From: Mixta calida
GTDB taxonomy: Bacteria; Pseudomonadota; Gammaproteobacteria; Enterobacterales; Enterobacteriaceae
Assembly: GCF_002953215.1 (NCBI RefSeq)
Contig: NZ_CP026378.1
Coordinates: 434,001-498,000, forward strand
Direction of reading: 5' to 3'
DNA: 64,000 nucleotides
The notes below the pieces were generated by a model. The model had not been told where the DNA came from and did no database searches. It saw nothing but the letters and a program-made list of their open reading frames with translations. Position numbers and translations under genes: made by a program. Shown here one piece after another: positions 18,625-28,941 of this stretch (positions are counted from its first letter, which is position 1; every line of letters begins with the position of its first letter).

Positions 18625-19227
18625 ATGGAACTGAGTCTGTTTTTATCGATGTTGGGCTTTCTTTGGGTCGCCGCGATTACACCAGGCCCGAATAATATGT
18701 TACTGACCACCGCTGGCGCCAATTTTGGTTTTTTACGTTCCATGCCGCTAATGATCGGCATTATGCTCGGCATGCAGCTGATGCTGCTGCTGGTCGCCTT
18801 CGGCGTCGGCAGTCTGATCCTGCTGTATCCTTCTCTGCACCTGTTTCTGAAAATCGCCGGCAGCCTCTATCTGCTGTGGCTGGCGTGGAAAATCGCCACC
18901 GCCGCTTATGAAAAGTTGGAGATGGGCGACGCGCCCTCGCGCCCGATGCCGTTCTGGCAGGGCGGCATTTTGCAGCTGGTGAATCCGAAAGCCTGGCTGA
19001 TGGCGTTGGGCGCTGTCGCCAGCTTTAGTCTGGCGGGCGAGGCCTATCGGGGATCGGTGGTGGCGATCAGCATCGGCATGGCGCTGGTCAACCTGGTCGC
19101 AGGGATTATCTGGCTGGGCTTCGGCACGTTGATTGGGCGCCTGCTACGTAGCCGCCGCGCCTGGAAAATTTTTAACCTTTCCATGGGTGCGCTGACGGCC
19201 GCCTGCGTTCTGTTAATCTGGCATTAA
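18625..19227 (+). CDS. LysE/RhtB-family amino-acid exporter
   Basis: This 200-residue membrane protein has about six hydrophobic segments. The LysE-family signature TPGPNNMLLTTAGANFG is near residue 17, and LQLVNPKAWLMALGAV in the second half is also typical. The family exports amino acids and their derivatives; E. coli EamB (cysteine, O-acetylserine) is the nearest in appearance, but the substrate cannot be fixed by reading. ATG 18625 is chosen; an in-frame ATG at 18607 would add six polar residues. Its stop abuts the stop of the LacI-type regulator with no base between them and no terminator. Confidence 0.87.
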   Translation: MELSLFLSMLGFLWVAAITPGPNNMLLTTAGANFGFLRSMPLMIGIMLGMQLMLLLVAFGVGSLILLYPSLHLFLKIAGSLYLLWLAWKIATAAYEKLEMGDAPSRPMPFWQGGILQLVNPKAWLMALGAVASFSLAGEAYRGSVVAISIGMALVNLVAGIIWLGFGTLIGRLLRSRRAWKIFNLSMGALTAACVLLIWH

Positions 19228-20208
19228 TCAACTGGAGGCGCGCTCCACCAGTTTGCAGTTCAGCTGCTCATGCACATGGGGGGCGTGCGGATCTTTGATA
19301 CGTTGCAGCAGTAGCTGCACGCTGCGCACCCCCAGTTGATGCATGGGCTGTTCCAGCGTGCTGAGCGGCGGCGACAGCATGGCGCTCCACGGCAGCCCGT
19401 CAAAGCCCAGCATGGCGATATCTTCCGGGATGCGCAGCTGGTGTTGACGGGCGCAGTGAATCGCGCCAACGGCCAACACGTCCGATACGGCGAACACCGC
19501 GTCAGGCCGCTGCCCACGCGCCAGCAGGCGCTCCATCGCCGCATAGCCCGCCTCGCACTCTACTTCGTTAGCATACTCTACGGCGGCCCACTTTACATTC
19601 CGCTCCGCCAGCGCCGCGCGATAGCCTTTCTCGCGCTGCTGCGCATAGAGATAGCGCGGATCGCCGTTAATCATGGCGATCCGCTGCCGTCCGCGCTGCG
19701 TCAGATGCGCGATCGCCTCGCGCGCCGCCTGCTGATTATCGATCGTAACGGAGGAGCCTTCGCTCTCTGGATTGCCTTCGGCGCACTGCACCCACGGTGA
19801 GTCACCGATCATCTGTCGCAGGCCGGGCAAATTGCTGACGGCGTCCATGGTGATCACGCCGTCGACGACTTTGCCGCTGAGCAGCGTCAAATAAGCGGAT
19901 TCACGCTGGGTCTGAGAATCAGAATTGCATAATAAAATATGGTAGCCGTGCGCTTCCGCTTCCGCTTCAATGCCGCGCACCACGCGCGAGCAGAAGGGGT
20001 TAATGATATTGGACACCAGCACTAACAGCATACGGCTCCGCGACGTGCGCAGCTGACGCGCCAGCAAATTTGGCTGGTACTGAATGGCGGCGATGGCGGC
20101 CAGCACGCGGTCTCGGGTAGCCGGTCGAACGCCTTCATAGCCGTTCAGCACCCGCGAAACGGTTGCGGTCGATACACCAGCAAGACGGGCAACTTTCTCA
20201 ATCGACAT
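19228..20208 (-). CDS. LacI-family transcriptional regulator
   Basis: This 326-residue regulator has the LacI head MSIEKVARLAGVSTATVSRVLNGYEGVRPATR, with a hinge helix NLLARQLRTSRSRML. The periplasmic-binding-like effector domain follows (NSDSQTQRE, VDGVITMD, FAVSDVLAVGAI, IPEDIAMLGFDGLPWS). The effector is unknown. It is divergent from tauABCD across 236 bases that hold an 18-bp perfect palindrome with a central CG, the kind of site this family binds. Control of tau, of itself or of the convergent LysE gene is a hypothesis. In E. coli tau genes are controlled by Cbl and CysB, and no LacI regulator is adjacent. Confidence 0.9.
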   Translation of the reverse strand: MSIEKVARLAGVSTATVSRVLNGYEGVRPATRDRVLAAIAAIQYQPNLLARQLRTSRSRMLLVLVSNIINPFCSRVVRGIEAEAEAHGYHILLCNSDSQTQRESAYLTLLSGKVVDGVITMDAVSNLPGLRQMIGDSPWVQCAEGNPESEGSSVTIDNQQAAREAIAHLTQRGRQRIAMINGDPRYLYAQQREKGYRAALAERNVKWAAVEYANEVECEAGYAAMERLLARGQRPDAVFAVSDVLAVGAIHCARQHQLRIPEDIAMLGFDGLPWSAMLSPPLSTLEQPMHQLGVRSVQLLLQRIKDPHAPHVHEQLNCKLVERASS

Positions 20209-20320
20209 GGAAAATCCTCGGACAGATCAACGACAGACAGACTGAAAAACGTCGCTATATACATTGGCTGATTCAGGACCATTTATCATTCAATAAATTT
20301 TACTTTTGCCTATTTCAGAT

Positions 20321-20338
20321 AAATATATCGATATATTT
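20321..20338. promoter_or_regulatory. 18-bp perfect palindrome, candidate LacI-type operator
   Basis: AAATATATCGATATATTT is a perfect inverted repeat with a central CG. It lies 113 bases before the LacI-type gene and about 107 before tauA, in a short AT-rich patch. No function is proven. Confidence 0.5.
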
Positions 20339-20444
20339 TCTAAGGTTTGTTTGCGATTAAACATAATTTTTAATTACTTCAGCATGCGGCTGCGCCTCAG
20401 TTACAACAGAGTCACTACGACAATAACAGCAGGCGGAGCGCAAA

Positions 20445-21425
20445 ATGATGAGTACCACGCGGTTTTTAGCAATAGCAGCCATTTTATTGCTGCTGATGGA
20501 ACAGGCGAGCGCCGTTGAGGTCACCGTCGCCTGGCAAACGTCCGCCGAGCCGGCGAAAATCGCTCAGGCGGAGAACACCTTCGCCAAAGAGAGCGGCGCC
20601 CAGGTTGACTGGCGCAAGTTTGACAGCGGCTCCAGTGTAGTACGCGCGCTGGCCTCCGGGGATGTGCAGATCGGCAATATTGGATCGAGCCCGCTGGCGG
20701 TCGCCGCCAGTCAACAACTACCTATCGAAGTTTTCCTGCTTGCCTCGCAACTTGGCAGCTCAGAAGCGCTGGTGGTGAACAAAAAAATCACCTCGCCGCA
20801 GGATCTGATCGGCAAACGCATCGCGGTGCCGTTTATCTCCACCACTCACTATAGCTTGCTGGCTGCGCTGAAGCACTGGGGCATCAAGCCCAATCAACTG
20901 CAAATCATCAATCTGCAGCCGCCGGCGATTATCGCCGCCTGGCAACGCGGGGAGATTGACGGTGCTTACGTTTGGGCGCCGGCGGTAAATGAACTGGCGA
21001 AAACCGGCGCCGTGCTGACCGATTCGGCGCAGGTGGGCAAATGGGGCGCGCCGACGCTGGATGTCTGGGTCGTGCGTAAGGATTTCGCCGCGCAGCACCC
21101 GGAGATTGTCACTGCTTTCGCCCGCAGCACGCTGGCGGCGCAGCAGGACTATCTTGCGCAGCCGCAACAGTGGCTGCAGCAGCGGCAACATCTGGAGACG
21201 CTTTCTCGGTTCAGCGGCGCGCCGGTGGATCAGGTGCCAGAGCTGGTTGAAGGCAATACCTACCTGAACGTTGACCAACAGATCGCGCAGCTTGGCCAGC
21301 CGGTAAGCAAGGCGATTAGCGATACCGCCCAGTTCCTGAAAGAGCAGGGCAAAGTCGCGCAGGTGGCGCCGGATTACCGGGGTTACGTCACTGACCGCTT
21401 TGTTCGTCCCCTGGCGAAACAGTAA
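20445..21425 (+). CDS. tauA: Taurine ABC transporter, periplasmic binding protein
   Basis: This 326-residue protein begins with a signal peptide (MMSTTRFLAIAAILLLLMEQASA, cleavage near residue 23). The mature start VEVTVAWQTSAEPAKIAQAENTFAKESGAQVDWRKFDSG is almost that of E. coli TauA. The IAVPFISTTHYSLLAALKHWGIKPNQL stretch is also conserved. It binds taurine in the periplasm for import when sulfate is short. GGAG lies eight bases before the start, and two ATGs are adjacent (20445, 20448). tauB follows after 12 bases. Confidence 0.96.
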   Translation: MMSTTRFLAIAAILLLLMEQASAVEVTVAWQTSAEPAKIAQAENTFAKESGAQVDWRKFDSGSSVVRALASGDVQIGNIGSSPLAVAASQQLPIEVFLLASQLGSSEALVVNKKITSPQDLIGKRIAVPFISTTHYSLLAALKHWGIKPNQLQIINLQPPAIIAAWQRGEIDGAYVWAPAVNELAKTGAVLTDSAQVGKWGAPTLDVWVVRKDFAAQHPEIVTAFARSTLAAQQDYLAQPQQWLQQRQHLETLSRFSGAPVDQVPELVEGNTYLNVDQQIAQLGQPVSKAISDTAQFLKEQGKVAQVAPDYRGYVTDRFVRPLAKQ

Positions 21426-21437
21426 AAGAGGTGATCC

Positions 21438-22201
<764 letters not shown>

Positions 22202-22205
<4 letters not shown>

Positions 22206-23029
22206 GCATTCAGGCCATCGATAAACGGGAAAAGCCGCGCTCACGCTGGCGCTGGCCCTTCTCTCACCGGCTGACGCTTAGCCTGATGACTTTGCTGGCG
22301 GTGCTGGCGCTGTGGTGGCTGGTAACGGCGCTACAGTTGATTGCGCCGCTGTTTCTGCCGCCGCCGCAGCAGGTGCTGCGTCAGCTGCTGACCATCGCCA
22401 GCGCGCAGGGCTTTATGGACGCGACCCTGTGGCAGCACCTTGCCGCCAGCCTGGGCCGTATTCTGCTGGCGCTGCTGGTGGCGGTGGCGATCGGCGTGCC
22501 GACCGGGATTGCGATGGGATTAAGCAAAACGGCGCACGGGATCCTCGATCCGTTGATTGAGCTTTACCGACCGGTGCCGCCGCTCGCCTATTTGCCGCTG
22601 ATGGTGATTTGGTTCGGCATCGGCGAAACCTCGAAGATCCTGCTGATTTATCTGGCGATTTTTGCCCCGGTAACGCTGTCCACGTTGCAGGGCGTGAAAA
22701 GCGCGCAGCAGGTGCGCCTGCGTGCGGCGCAGTCGCTGGGCGCCAGCCGCTGGCAGCTGCTGCGCTTCGTCATTCTGCCGGGCGCGCTGCCGGAGATTCT
22801 GACCGGCATACGCATCGGTCTCGGCGTCGGCTGGTCAACGCTGGTGGCGGCCGAACTGATCGCTGCCACGCGCGGACTCGGTTTTATGGTGCAGTCTGCC
22901 GGCGAGTTTCTCGCCACTGACGTGGTGCTGGCGGGCATTTTGGTGATTGCGTTAATCGCATTCGGTTTAGAACTGGGCCTGCGGACGTTACAGCGTCGGC
23001 TTACGCCCTGGCATGGAGAACAGCAATGA
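22202..23029 (+). CDS. tauC: Taurine ABC transporter, permease
   Basis: This 275-residue permease is membrane-embedded, with about six helices. The first spans [21 protein letters not shown]; the EAA loop that contacts TauB appears as [11 protein letters not shown]-like [26 protein letters not shown]. The ATG at 22202 overlaps the tauB stop and is preferred to an upstream ATG at 22115, which would need 29 extra residues inside tauB. The stop overlaps the tauD ATG by four bases. Confidence 0.95.
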
Positions 23030-23877
23030 ACGAACGTCTGACGATTACCGCGCTGGGCCCGCATATCGGCGCTCAGGTGGATAACCTCGATCTTACCCGT
23101 CCGCTCAGCGATGGGCAGTTTGAACAGCTCTGGCATGCGCTGATCCGCCATCAGGTGCTGTTTCTGCGCGATCAGCCGCTCACGCCGCAGCTGCAGCGGG
23201 CGCTGGCTGCGCGCTTCGGCGATCTGCATATTCACCCGGTTTATCCGCATGCGGAGGGCGTAGAGGAAATTATCGTGCTGGACACGCACAACGATAATCC
23301 GCCAGATAACGATAACTGGCACACCGATGTCACCTTTATCGCCACGCCGCCCGCCGGCGCGATTCTGGCGGCGAAGCAGGTGCCGGAGCAGGGCGGCGAC
23401 ACCCTGTGGGCCAGCGGCATCGCCGCGTTTGAGGCGCTGTCGCTGCCGCTGCGCTCACTGCTGAGCGGATTGAATGCGGAGCATGATTTCACCAAATCCT
23501 TCCCGGAATATAAGCATCGCGCCACGCCGGAAGATCATGCGCGCTGGCGTCAGGCGGCGGCCAACCATCCGCCGCTGCTGCATCCGGTGGTCCGCACGCA
23601 TCCCATTAGCGGCAAGCAGGCGCTGTTTGTGAACGAGGGCTTTACCACGCGCATCGTCGACCTCGCGCCCAAAGAGAGCGATGCGCTGCTGGGCTTTCTG
23701 TTTGCCCATATTACTAAGCCGGAGTTTCAGGTGCGCTGGCGCTGGCGCGCTAACGATGTGGCTATCTGGGATAATCGGGTGACGCAGCATTACGCCAACG
23801 CCGACTACCTGCCGACGAGACGCATTATGCATCGCGCCACGGTGCTGGGCGATAAGCCTTTTTACCGCGCGTCCTGA
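23026..23877 (+). CDS. tauD: Taurine dioxygenase (Fe(II)/2-oxoglutarate-dependent)
   Basis: This 283-residue enzyme has the length of E. coli TauD. The iron ligands His99 and Asp101 lie in [12 protein letters not shown] and the distal His in [13 protein letters not shown]. The 2-oxoglutarate-binding Arg is in that same C-terminal segment. It oxidises taurine to aminoacetaldehyde and sulfite, which feeds cysteine synthesis under sulfate starvation. It closes the tauABCD operon and converges with the EAL gene 12 bases away; no terminator is visible. Confidence 0.96.
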   Translation: MNERLTITALGPHIGAQVDNLDLTRPLSDGQFEQLWHALIRHQVLFLRDQPLTPQLQRALAARFGDLHIHPVYPHAEGVEEIIVLDTHNDNPPDNDNWHTDVTFIATPPAGAILAAKQVPEQGGDTLWASGIAAFEALSLPLRSLLSGLNAEHDFTKSFPEYKHRATPEDHARWRQAAANHPPLLHPVVRTHPISGKQALFVNEGFTTRIVDLAPKESDALLGFLFAHITKPEFQVRWRWRANDVAIWDNRVTQHYANADYLPTRRIMHRATVLGDKPFYRAS

Positions 23878-23889
23878 TCGTCGCGTCGC

Positions 23890-26082
23890 TTACGGCAGCG
23901 CATCAAACGGGGCTGGCTGGCCGGTCAGCCAGCCCTGAATATAATCTACGCCCAGACTTCCCAGCAGCGCTCTTTGCGCCTCGGTTTCCACATATTCCGC
24001 CACCACGGAGACGCCTTTTTCTCTGGCGATGTCGCAGATAGATTTGATAATAATACGATCAAGCTTGTCGTTGAGGCTGTTCTTCACAAACAGACCGTCA
24101 ATTTTGATGATATCGGCGCTGAGGCGTTTAACGCGCTCATAGTTAGCGAAGCCGGTGCCGAAATCATCAATCGCAATGCGGAATCCCGCCTGACGCAGCG
24201 CTGCAATCGCCGCATCCGCCAGCGGGTTGTCCATTAGCGCCTGCGCTTCCGTTACCTCAAAAATCACCGTCTCCGTCGGCAGATCGAAACGGCGGAAGAT
24301 CGCGACCAGTATCCTGGCGATACCCGGCTCGGTCAGAGTGGCGGGCAGCAGATTAATCGCCATGCAGGGTAGAGGGCATTTCGCCTGGCGGCGGCGGTGA
24401 ATAAAAGCGGCGGTTTCTTCTACCACCAGCTTGTCAAACGCCACGCTGAGGTGAAATTCCGCTATCAGCGGCATAAAACGGTCGGGCATGATCAGGGCGT
24501 CATCGCTGCGCAGACGCGCCAGCACCTCGTAGTAGCGGCGCTCGCCCTGACAGGCGACGATCGGCTGCGCAAACAGGCTGATATCGCGCTGCGCCAGCGC
24601 CTGCTTAATTTTTTGCAGCAGCACAACCCGCTCGGTGAATTCCCCAATCAGATGGGCGTTATCGCTGTCCAGCAGCGTGACGCCGCCGCTGAGCAGCGAC
24701 TGCTCCGCCAGATAGCTTAGCTGGGCGGCAAGATGGTAGAGGTTGGCCCCTTCAGCGGTGAACCGACCGGCGGCAAAGGCGTAATCGATGTCGATCGGCT
24801 GGTTGTGCCAAACAATTTGCCGCTTTTTCAGGCGCGCACGCAGCTGCGTCAGACGTTCGAGGAGATCGTCGCCTTGTAACAGCAGCATCAGGCCGTCGCC
24901 GGTAATTTGATAGACCCCTTCGCCTGCGCGTAGCTGAGTGGCGATCTCATCAATAATGCAGCGTTTGCTGTAAGTGTGCATCAACAGACCATAGTGACAG
25001 CCGAGCAGTTTCAGCTGGTGCAGATAGAGGTAGCAAAGGACGCCGCTCTGCTGCCGCTTAAGCTTTTTCGCCATGGCGCGCAGGTTAGGACGATGCACGA
25101 TAGGATCGCTGAGCGACAGGCTGAGCGCAGTCTGTTGCAATCGTCGGCTGTGCCAGTAGCTGGCGGCGATATAGAGCAGACTGATGGTAAAGGCGATCAG
25201 CGCGGAAGATAAAAAGGTGACGGAGAAGATAGAGCCGATCGGCAACACGTCAAAATTGTAATGCATTAGCAGCAGGCAGCTTGCCGACCAAAGCCAGATG
25301 ACCAGCTGCGACGTAAAACGCATTATCCCCCAGGTAAACAGTACGAATACCAGCGGCACCAGATAACTGGAGATGAACCAATAGTGAAAAGAAGAACAAA
25401 ACAGCGCCAGCAGCAGGATAATCAGCCCCCACCACAGCAGCGCGCGCAGGCGGTTTCCTTTGGCGCTGAGGCTGCGCCAGCAGAGGCGGCAGAAGGTGCG
25501 GGCGTAGCGGGGATGAGCAAGCATTCGCAGTGGAAAGTAGAAAAAGATGGTGAACAGCACGGCAGAAAGCGCCAGATTTTGCAGGCGCAGCACGCTGAAC
25601 ATATTCCACTCTAAAGAGAAGTAGCCGTCGAGCGTTCCCGGCAGCGAGCCTACCGCGGGCGCAAACAGCGTTAGCAGCAGCAGGGTAAACAGCGGCGCCA
25701 GGGTATTAATCAGGCAAAGCCTGACGCCAATCCCCTGATGTCCGGGATTATAGCGCCACCGGCGGCCCAGCCATCGGCGCGCCAGCCAGCTGCAGACGAG
25801 AATCGGCGTCAGCAGCGCCAGCGTGAAGGCCAGCGCCGGCAGCGAGGCGGCGAAAAGAAGACGAAAGGTAATGAAAAAAGCCAGACAGAGCGGAGCCGTC
25901 GCCGCGCGGCCAAAGATATAGATGGCCGCGACCGCCAACCCGTAAGGAAGATAACAGAGGTAGACCTGCTGACCAGCGATAAAAAGCGTGGGTGATAAAA
26001 AATGGGCAAAAGGCGTGAGGAAAAGCAGCAGCAAAAAAGCCGTCAGGTTCTTTTGCAGCGGGCTGATGGAATGCTCTGACAC
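23890..26082 (-). CDS. PdeF (YfgF)-like membrane protein with degenerate GGDEF and EAL domains
   Basis: This is a 730-residue protein. The N-terminal 310 residues form a MASE1-like set of about eight to ten transmembrane helices. A diverged GGDEF domain follows (residues about 330-470), whose signature is replaced by ITGDGLML, so it should not make c-di-GMP. The EAL domain occupies the last 250 residues. Its key pieces look intact: EVLARLR for EALxR, NLLP, EVTE, IAIDDFGTGFANY, DIIKIDGLFV, VVAEYVETEAQ and QGWLTGQP. It should hydrolyse c-di-GMP. The architecture matches E. coli PdeF, a phosphodiesterase tied to low oxygen, but an orthologous relation was not tested. Confidence 0.85.
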   Translation of the reverse strand: MSEHSISPLQKNLTAFLLLLFLTPFAHFLSPTLFIAGQQVYLCYLPYGLAVAAIYIFGRAATAPLCLAFFITFRLLFAASLPALAFTLALLTPILVCSWLARRWLGRRWRYNPGHQGIGVRLCLINTLAPLFTLLLLTLFAPAVGSLPGTLDGYFSLEWNMFSVLRLQNLALSAVLFTIFFYFPLRMLAHPRYARTFCRLCWRSLSAKGNRLRALLWWGLIILLLALFCSSFHYWFISSYLVPLVFVLFTWGIMRFTSQLVIWLWSASCLLLMHYNFDVLPIGSIFSVTFLSSALIAFTISLLYIAASYWHSRRLQQTALSLSLSDPIVHRPNLRAMAKKLKRQQSGVLCYLYLHQLKLLGCHYGLLMHTYSKRCIIDEIATQLRAGEGVYQITGDGLMLLLQGDDLLERLTQLRARLKKRQIVWHNQPIDIDYAFAAGRFTAEGANLYHLAAQLSYLAEQSLLSGGVTLLDSDNAHLIGEFTERVVLLQKIKQALAQRDISLFAQPIVACQGERRYYEVLARLRSDDALIMPDRFMPLIAEFHLSVAFDKLVVEETAAFIHRRRQAKCPLPCMAINLLPATLTEPGIARILVAIFRRFDLPTETVIFEVTEAQALMDNPLADAAIAALRQAGFRIAIDDFGTGFANYERVKRLSADIIKIDGLFVKNSLNDKLDRIIIKSICDIAREKGVSVVAEYVETEAQRALLGSLGVDYIQGWLTGQPAPFDALP

Positions 26083-26307
26083 GGCTTACCCTGGGGTTAA
26101 AAAACAGGCGGATTGATTCAGGACGCAATAGTAAAAACTATAAAGCAGCAGCACAAGGAAACAGAAAGTAAAAAAAGCATCAGGCTGTGGCGGCTTATCA
26201 AGAAATTGAAATGCAAAACGCATTGAGTTAGCGGAATGGAAATAAGTTGTTGGCGAGGGGTGTTGAAAAAGCCAGCAGCGTTGCGTAAAGGTTATCTAGG
26301 GTCGAAG

Positions 26308-26341
26308 AAAAAATACGGCGACGTCTTTTACTGACGCCGCC
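26308..26341 (-). terminator. Intrinsic terminator of yheS
   Basis: On the minus strand a 9-bp stem with one G-U pair (26333-26341 and 26317-26325) is followed by GTATTTTTTC. It lies about 20 bases past the yheS stop. Confidence 0.85.
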
Positions 26342-26361
26342 CAATGTCATCGCTTTTGCGG

Positions 26362-28266
26362 TCAGGCGGAGAGCATCGCTTCCAGCTGCTCCTGCGCATC
26401 AAGCCAGGCCATTTCACAATCTTCCAGCGCAGATTTTGCCGTCGCCTGCTGCTGCAATGCGGCGGTCAGATCCGCTTTACGGCTTTGATCGTAAATAGCG
26501 GCGTCGGCCAGCTTCGCTTCCGCCTCGGCCAGCTGAGCGTTAAGCTTCTCCATCTCTTTTTCCAGCTTTTCGATCTGCTTGCGCAGCGGCTGCGTTTGGG
26601 CGCGCAGCTCCGCATCGCGTCGCTTCTGATCTTTACGCGCCTGGGCGCTGTTGCCGTTATCCTGTTTCGGTTCGGCATCCTGCTGCGCCTGCTGTTTTTG
26701 CAGATCGCTGAGCCACTGCTGGTAGTCGTCCAGGTCGCCAGCGAACGCTTCAACCTTACCGTCATGCACCAAATAAAGATCGTCGGTGGTGGATCGCAGC
26801 AGATGACGATCGTGCGACACCACCACCAGCGCGCCTTCGAAATCGATCAGCGCTTCCGTTAACGCCTGGCGCATGTCGAGATCGAGGTGGTTAGTCGGTT
26901 CATCAAGCAGCAGCAGGTTCGGACGCTGCCAGACGATCAGCGCCAGTACCAGACGCGCTTTCTCGCCACCGGAGAAACGTTCGGTCGCCTCCGCTACCTT
27001 ATCGCCCTGAAAGCCGAAACCGCCAAGGTAGTCGCGCAGCTGCTGTTCCGGCAGTTTCGGCGCCTGACGCGCCAGGTGCTGCAACGGCGATTCATCCGCG
27101 CGCAGAAACTCCAGCTGATGCTGTGCGAAATAGCCCAGCTGCACCCCTTTGGCGAGGCCGATTTCCCCTTTTTGCGGCGCCAGTTCGCCCGCCAGCAGCT
27201 TGATCAGCGTCGATTTGCCAGCGCCGTTGCGGCCCAGCAAACCGATGCGCGAGCCCGGCACCAGGTTCAGCTTGATCGAATCGAGAATCACACGATCGCC
27301 ATAGCCCGCGGAGACCTTTTCCATATTCAGCAGCGGGTTCGGCAGGTTTTCCGGCGCGCGGAAGCTGAAGCTGAAGGGGTTATCGACGTGCGCTGGCGAG
27401 ATCAGCTCCATGCGCTCCAGCATTTTGATGCGGCTCTGCGCCTGTTTAGCTTTGCTGGCCTTGGCGCGGAAGCGATCGATATAGCTTTGCAGGTGCGCCA
27501 CTTTGCGCTGCTGTTGCTCAAACTGCGACTGCTGCTGGGAAAGCCTGGTGGCGCGCTGCTGCTCGAACGAGCTGTAGTTGCCGGTATATTCATACAGGCT
27601 TTGCTGCTCGATATGCAGGATTTTGTCCACAACCGGATCGAGAAAGTCGCGGTCGTGGGAGATCAGGATCAGCGTGCCGCTGTAGCTTTTCAGCCAGCGC
27701 TCCAGCCAGATAACGGCGTCGAGATCGAGGTGGTTGGTCGGTTCGTCGAGCAGCAACAGGTCGGAACGGCAGATCAGCGCCTGCGCCAGGTTCAAGCGCA
27801 TGCGCCAGCCGCCGGAGAAGTCGCTGACCGGCCGCTGCAGCTGCTCCTGACTAAAGCCCAAACCGTGAAGCAGGCTGGCGGCGCGCGCCTGTATACTCCA
27901 GGCCTGAATCGCGTCCAGCTTGCCGTGCAGTAGCGCAATGGCGTTGCCGTCATTTTTTTCGTTAGCGCGCTGTAATTCGGACTCCAGCTGACGATATTCA
28001 CGATCGCCGTCAATAACATACTCAATGGCGGCGACCGACAGCGCCGGGGTTTCCTGATTAACCCACGCCAGAGACCAGTTTCCTGGGAAGGTGACGCTGC
28101 CTGCATCGGCGCTGAGTTCATTTTTCAATAGCGCCAACAGCGTAGATTTACCACAGCCGTTTTTACCCACCAGTCCCACTTTCTGTCCTGGGTTGATGGT
28201 GGCGGTGGCGTTGTCCAGCAGTATGCGGGTGCCACGTCGGATCTGTAACGAGGAGAATACAATCAT
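26362..28266 (-). CDS. yheS: ABC-F family ATPase YheS
   Basis: This 634-residue soluble protein has two ABC cassettes in tandem and no membrane segment. Walker A sites are GKNGCGKST near residue 35 and GRNGAGKST near 345; signatures are SGGWRMRLNLAQAL and SGGEKARLVLAL; Walker B is LLLLDEPTNHLD in both halves. A charged coiled-coil linker lies between, and a charged coiled C-terminal tail (KLEKEMEKLNAQLAEAE) follows. This is the ABC-F plan, members of which act at the ribosome. E. coli has the same gene beside kefG, with the two divergent as here. Confidence 0.95.
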   Translation of the reverse strand: MIVFSSLQIRRGTRILLDNATATINPGQKVGLVGKNGCGKSTLLALLKNELSADAGSVTFPGNWSLAWVNQETPALSVAAIEYVIDGDREYRQLESELQRANEKNDGNAIALLHGKLDAIQAWSIQARAASLLHGLGFSQEQLQRPVSDFSGGWRMRLNLAQALICRSDLLLLDEPTNHLDLDAVIWLERWLKSYSGTLILISHDRDFLDPVVDKILHIEQQSLYEYTGNYSSFEQQRATRLSQQQSQFEQQQRKVAHLQSYIDRFRAKASKAKQAQSRIKMLERMELISPAHVDNPFSFSFRAPENLPNPLLNMEKVSAGYGDRVILDSIKLNLVPGSRIGLLGRNGAGKSTLIKLLAGELAPQKGEIGLAKGVQLGYFAQHQLEFLRADESPLQHLARQAPKLPEQQLRDYLGGFGFQGDKVAEATERFSGGEKARLVLALIVWQRPNLLLLDEPTNHLDLDMRQALTEALIDFEGALVVVSHDRHLLRSTTDDLYLVHDGKVEAFAGDLDDYQQWLSDLQKQQAQQDAEPKQDNGNSAQARKDQKRRDAELRAQTQPLRKQIEKLEKEMEKLNAQLAEAEAKLADAAIYDQSRKADLTAALQQQATAKSALEDCEMAWLDAQEQLEAMLSA

Positions 28267-28389
28267 AAGCGCCGTATTGTCAGAATATGTTAATTTATTG
28301 TCATCATAATCAGTCAGGAATCACCGATTCCGTTATGTCGTGCATGGTAGCGGAAAACCCGCATCATGACGACGATTTGGAGGGGAGAG

Positions 28390-28941
28390 ATGTCGCAGCC
28401 GCCTAAGGTTTTGCTGCTGTATGCCCATCCGGAATCACAAGATTCGATAGCCAATCGGGTCTTGCTGCAGCCGGCGCAGCAATTATCACACGTTACCGTA
28501 CACGATCTGTACGCGCACTATCCTGATTTCTTTATCGATATTCACCATGAACAGCAGCTGCTGCGGGAGCATCAAATCATCGTTTTTCAGCATCCCCTTT
28601 ATACCTATAGTTGCCCGGCGTTGCTGAAAGAGTGGCTGGATCGCGTGCTGTCGCGCGGCTTCGCCAGCGGCCCGGAAGGCAACGCGCTGGAAGGGAAATA
28701 CTGGCGCAGCGTCGTTACGACCGGTGAGCCGGAGGCGGCCTATCATCAGGACGGGCTTAACCGCTACCCGATGACGGAAATCATGCGTCCCTTCGAGCTG
28801 ACCGCACAGCTGTGCCGCATGCACTGGCTGGCGCCGATGGTGATCTACTGGGCGCGCCGTCAGCCGCCGGAGATGATGAAAACCTATGCGCAGGCTTACG
28901 GCGAGTGGCTTTCTTCCCCTTTGCCCTCAGGAGTCGCATAA
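28390..28941 (+). CDS. kefG: KefG, quinone-reductase-like activator of KefB
   Basis: This 183-residue flavodoxin-fold protein has the conserved [16 protein letters not shown] start and [25 protein letters not shown]. It is the cytoplasmic partner that KefB needs for full activity. ATG 28390 is chosen over 28366 because GGAGG sits six bases before it and because [15 protein letters not shown] aligns with relatives. kefB starts on the next base after its TAA. Confidence 0.96.
   Translation: MSQPPKVLLLYAHPESQDSIANRVLLQPAQQLSHVTVHDLYAHYPDFFIDIHHEQQLLREHQIIVFQHPLYTYSCPALLKEWLDRVLSRGFASGPEGNALEGKYWRSVVTTGEPEAAYHQDGLNRYPMTEIMRPFELTAQLCRMHWLAPMVIYWARRQPPEMMKTYAQAYGEWLSSPLPSGVA

Noticed and set aside
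26887-27933. A plus-strand open frame of 348 codons opposite yheS
   Set aside because: Shadow of the GC-rich yheS frame; low-complexity Arg/Gln/Ala-rich translation with no domain.
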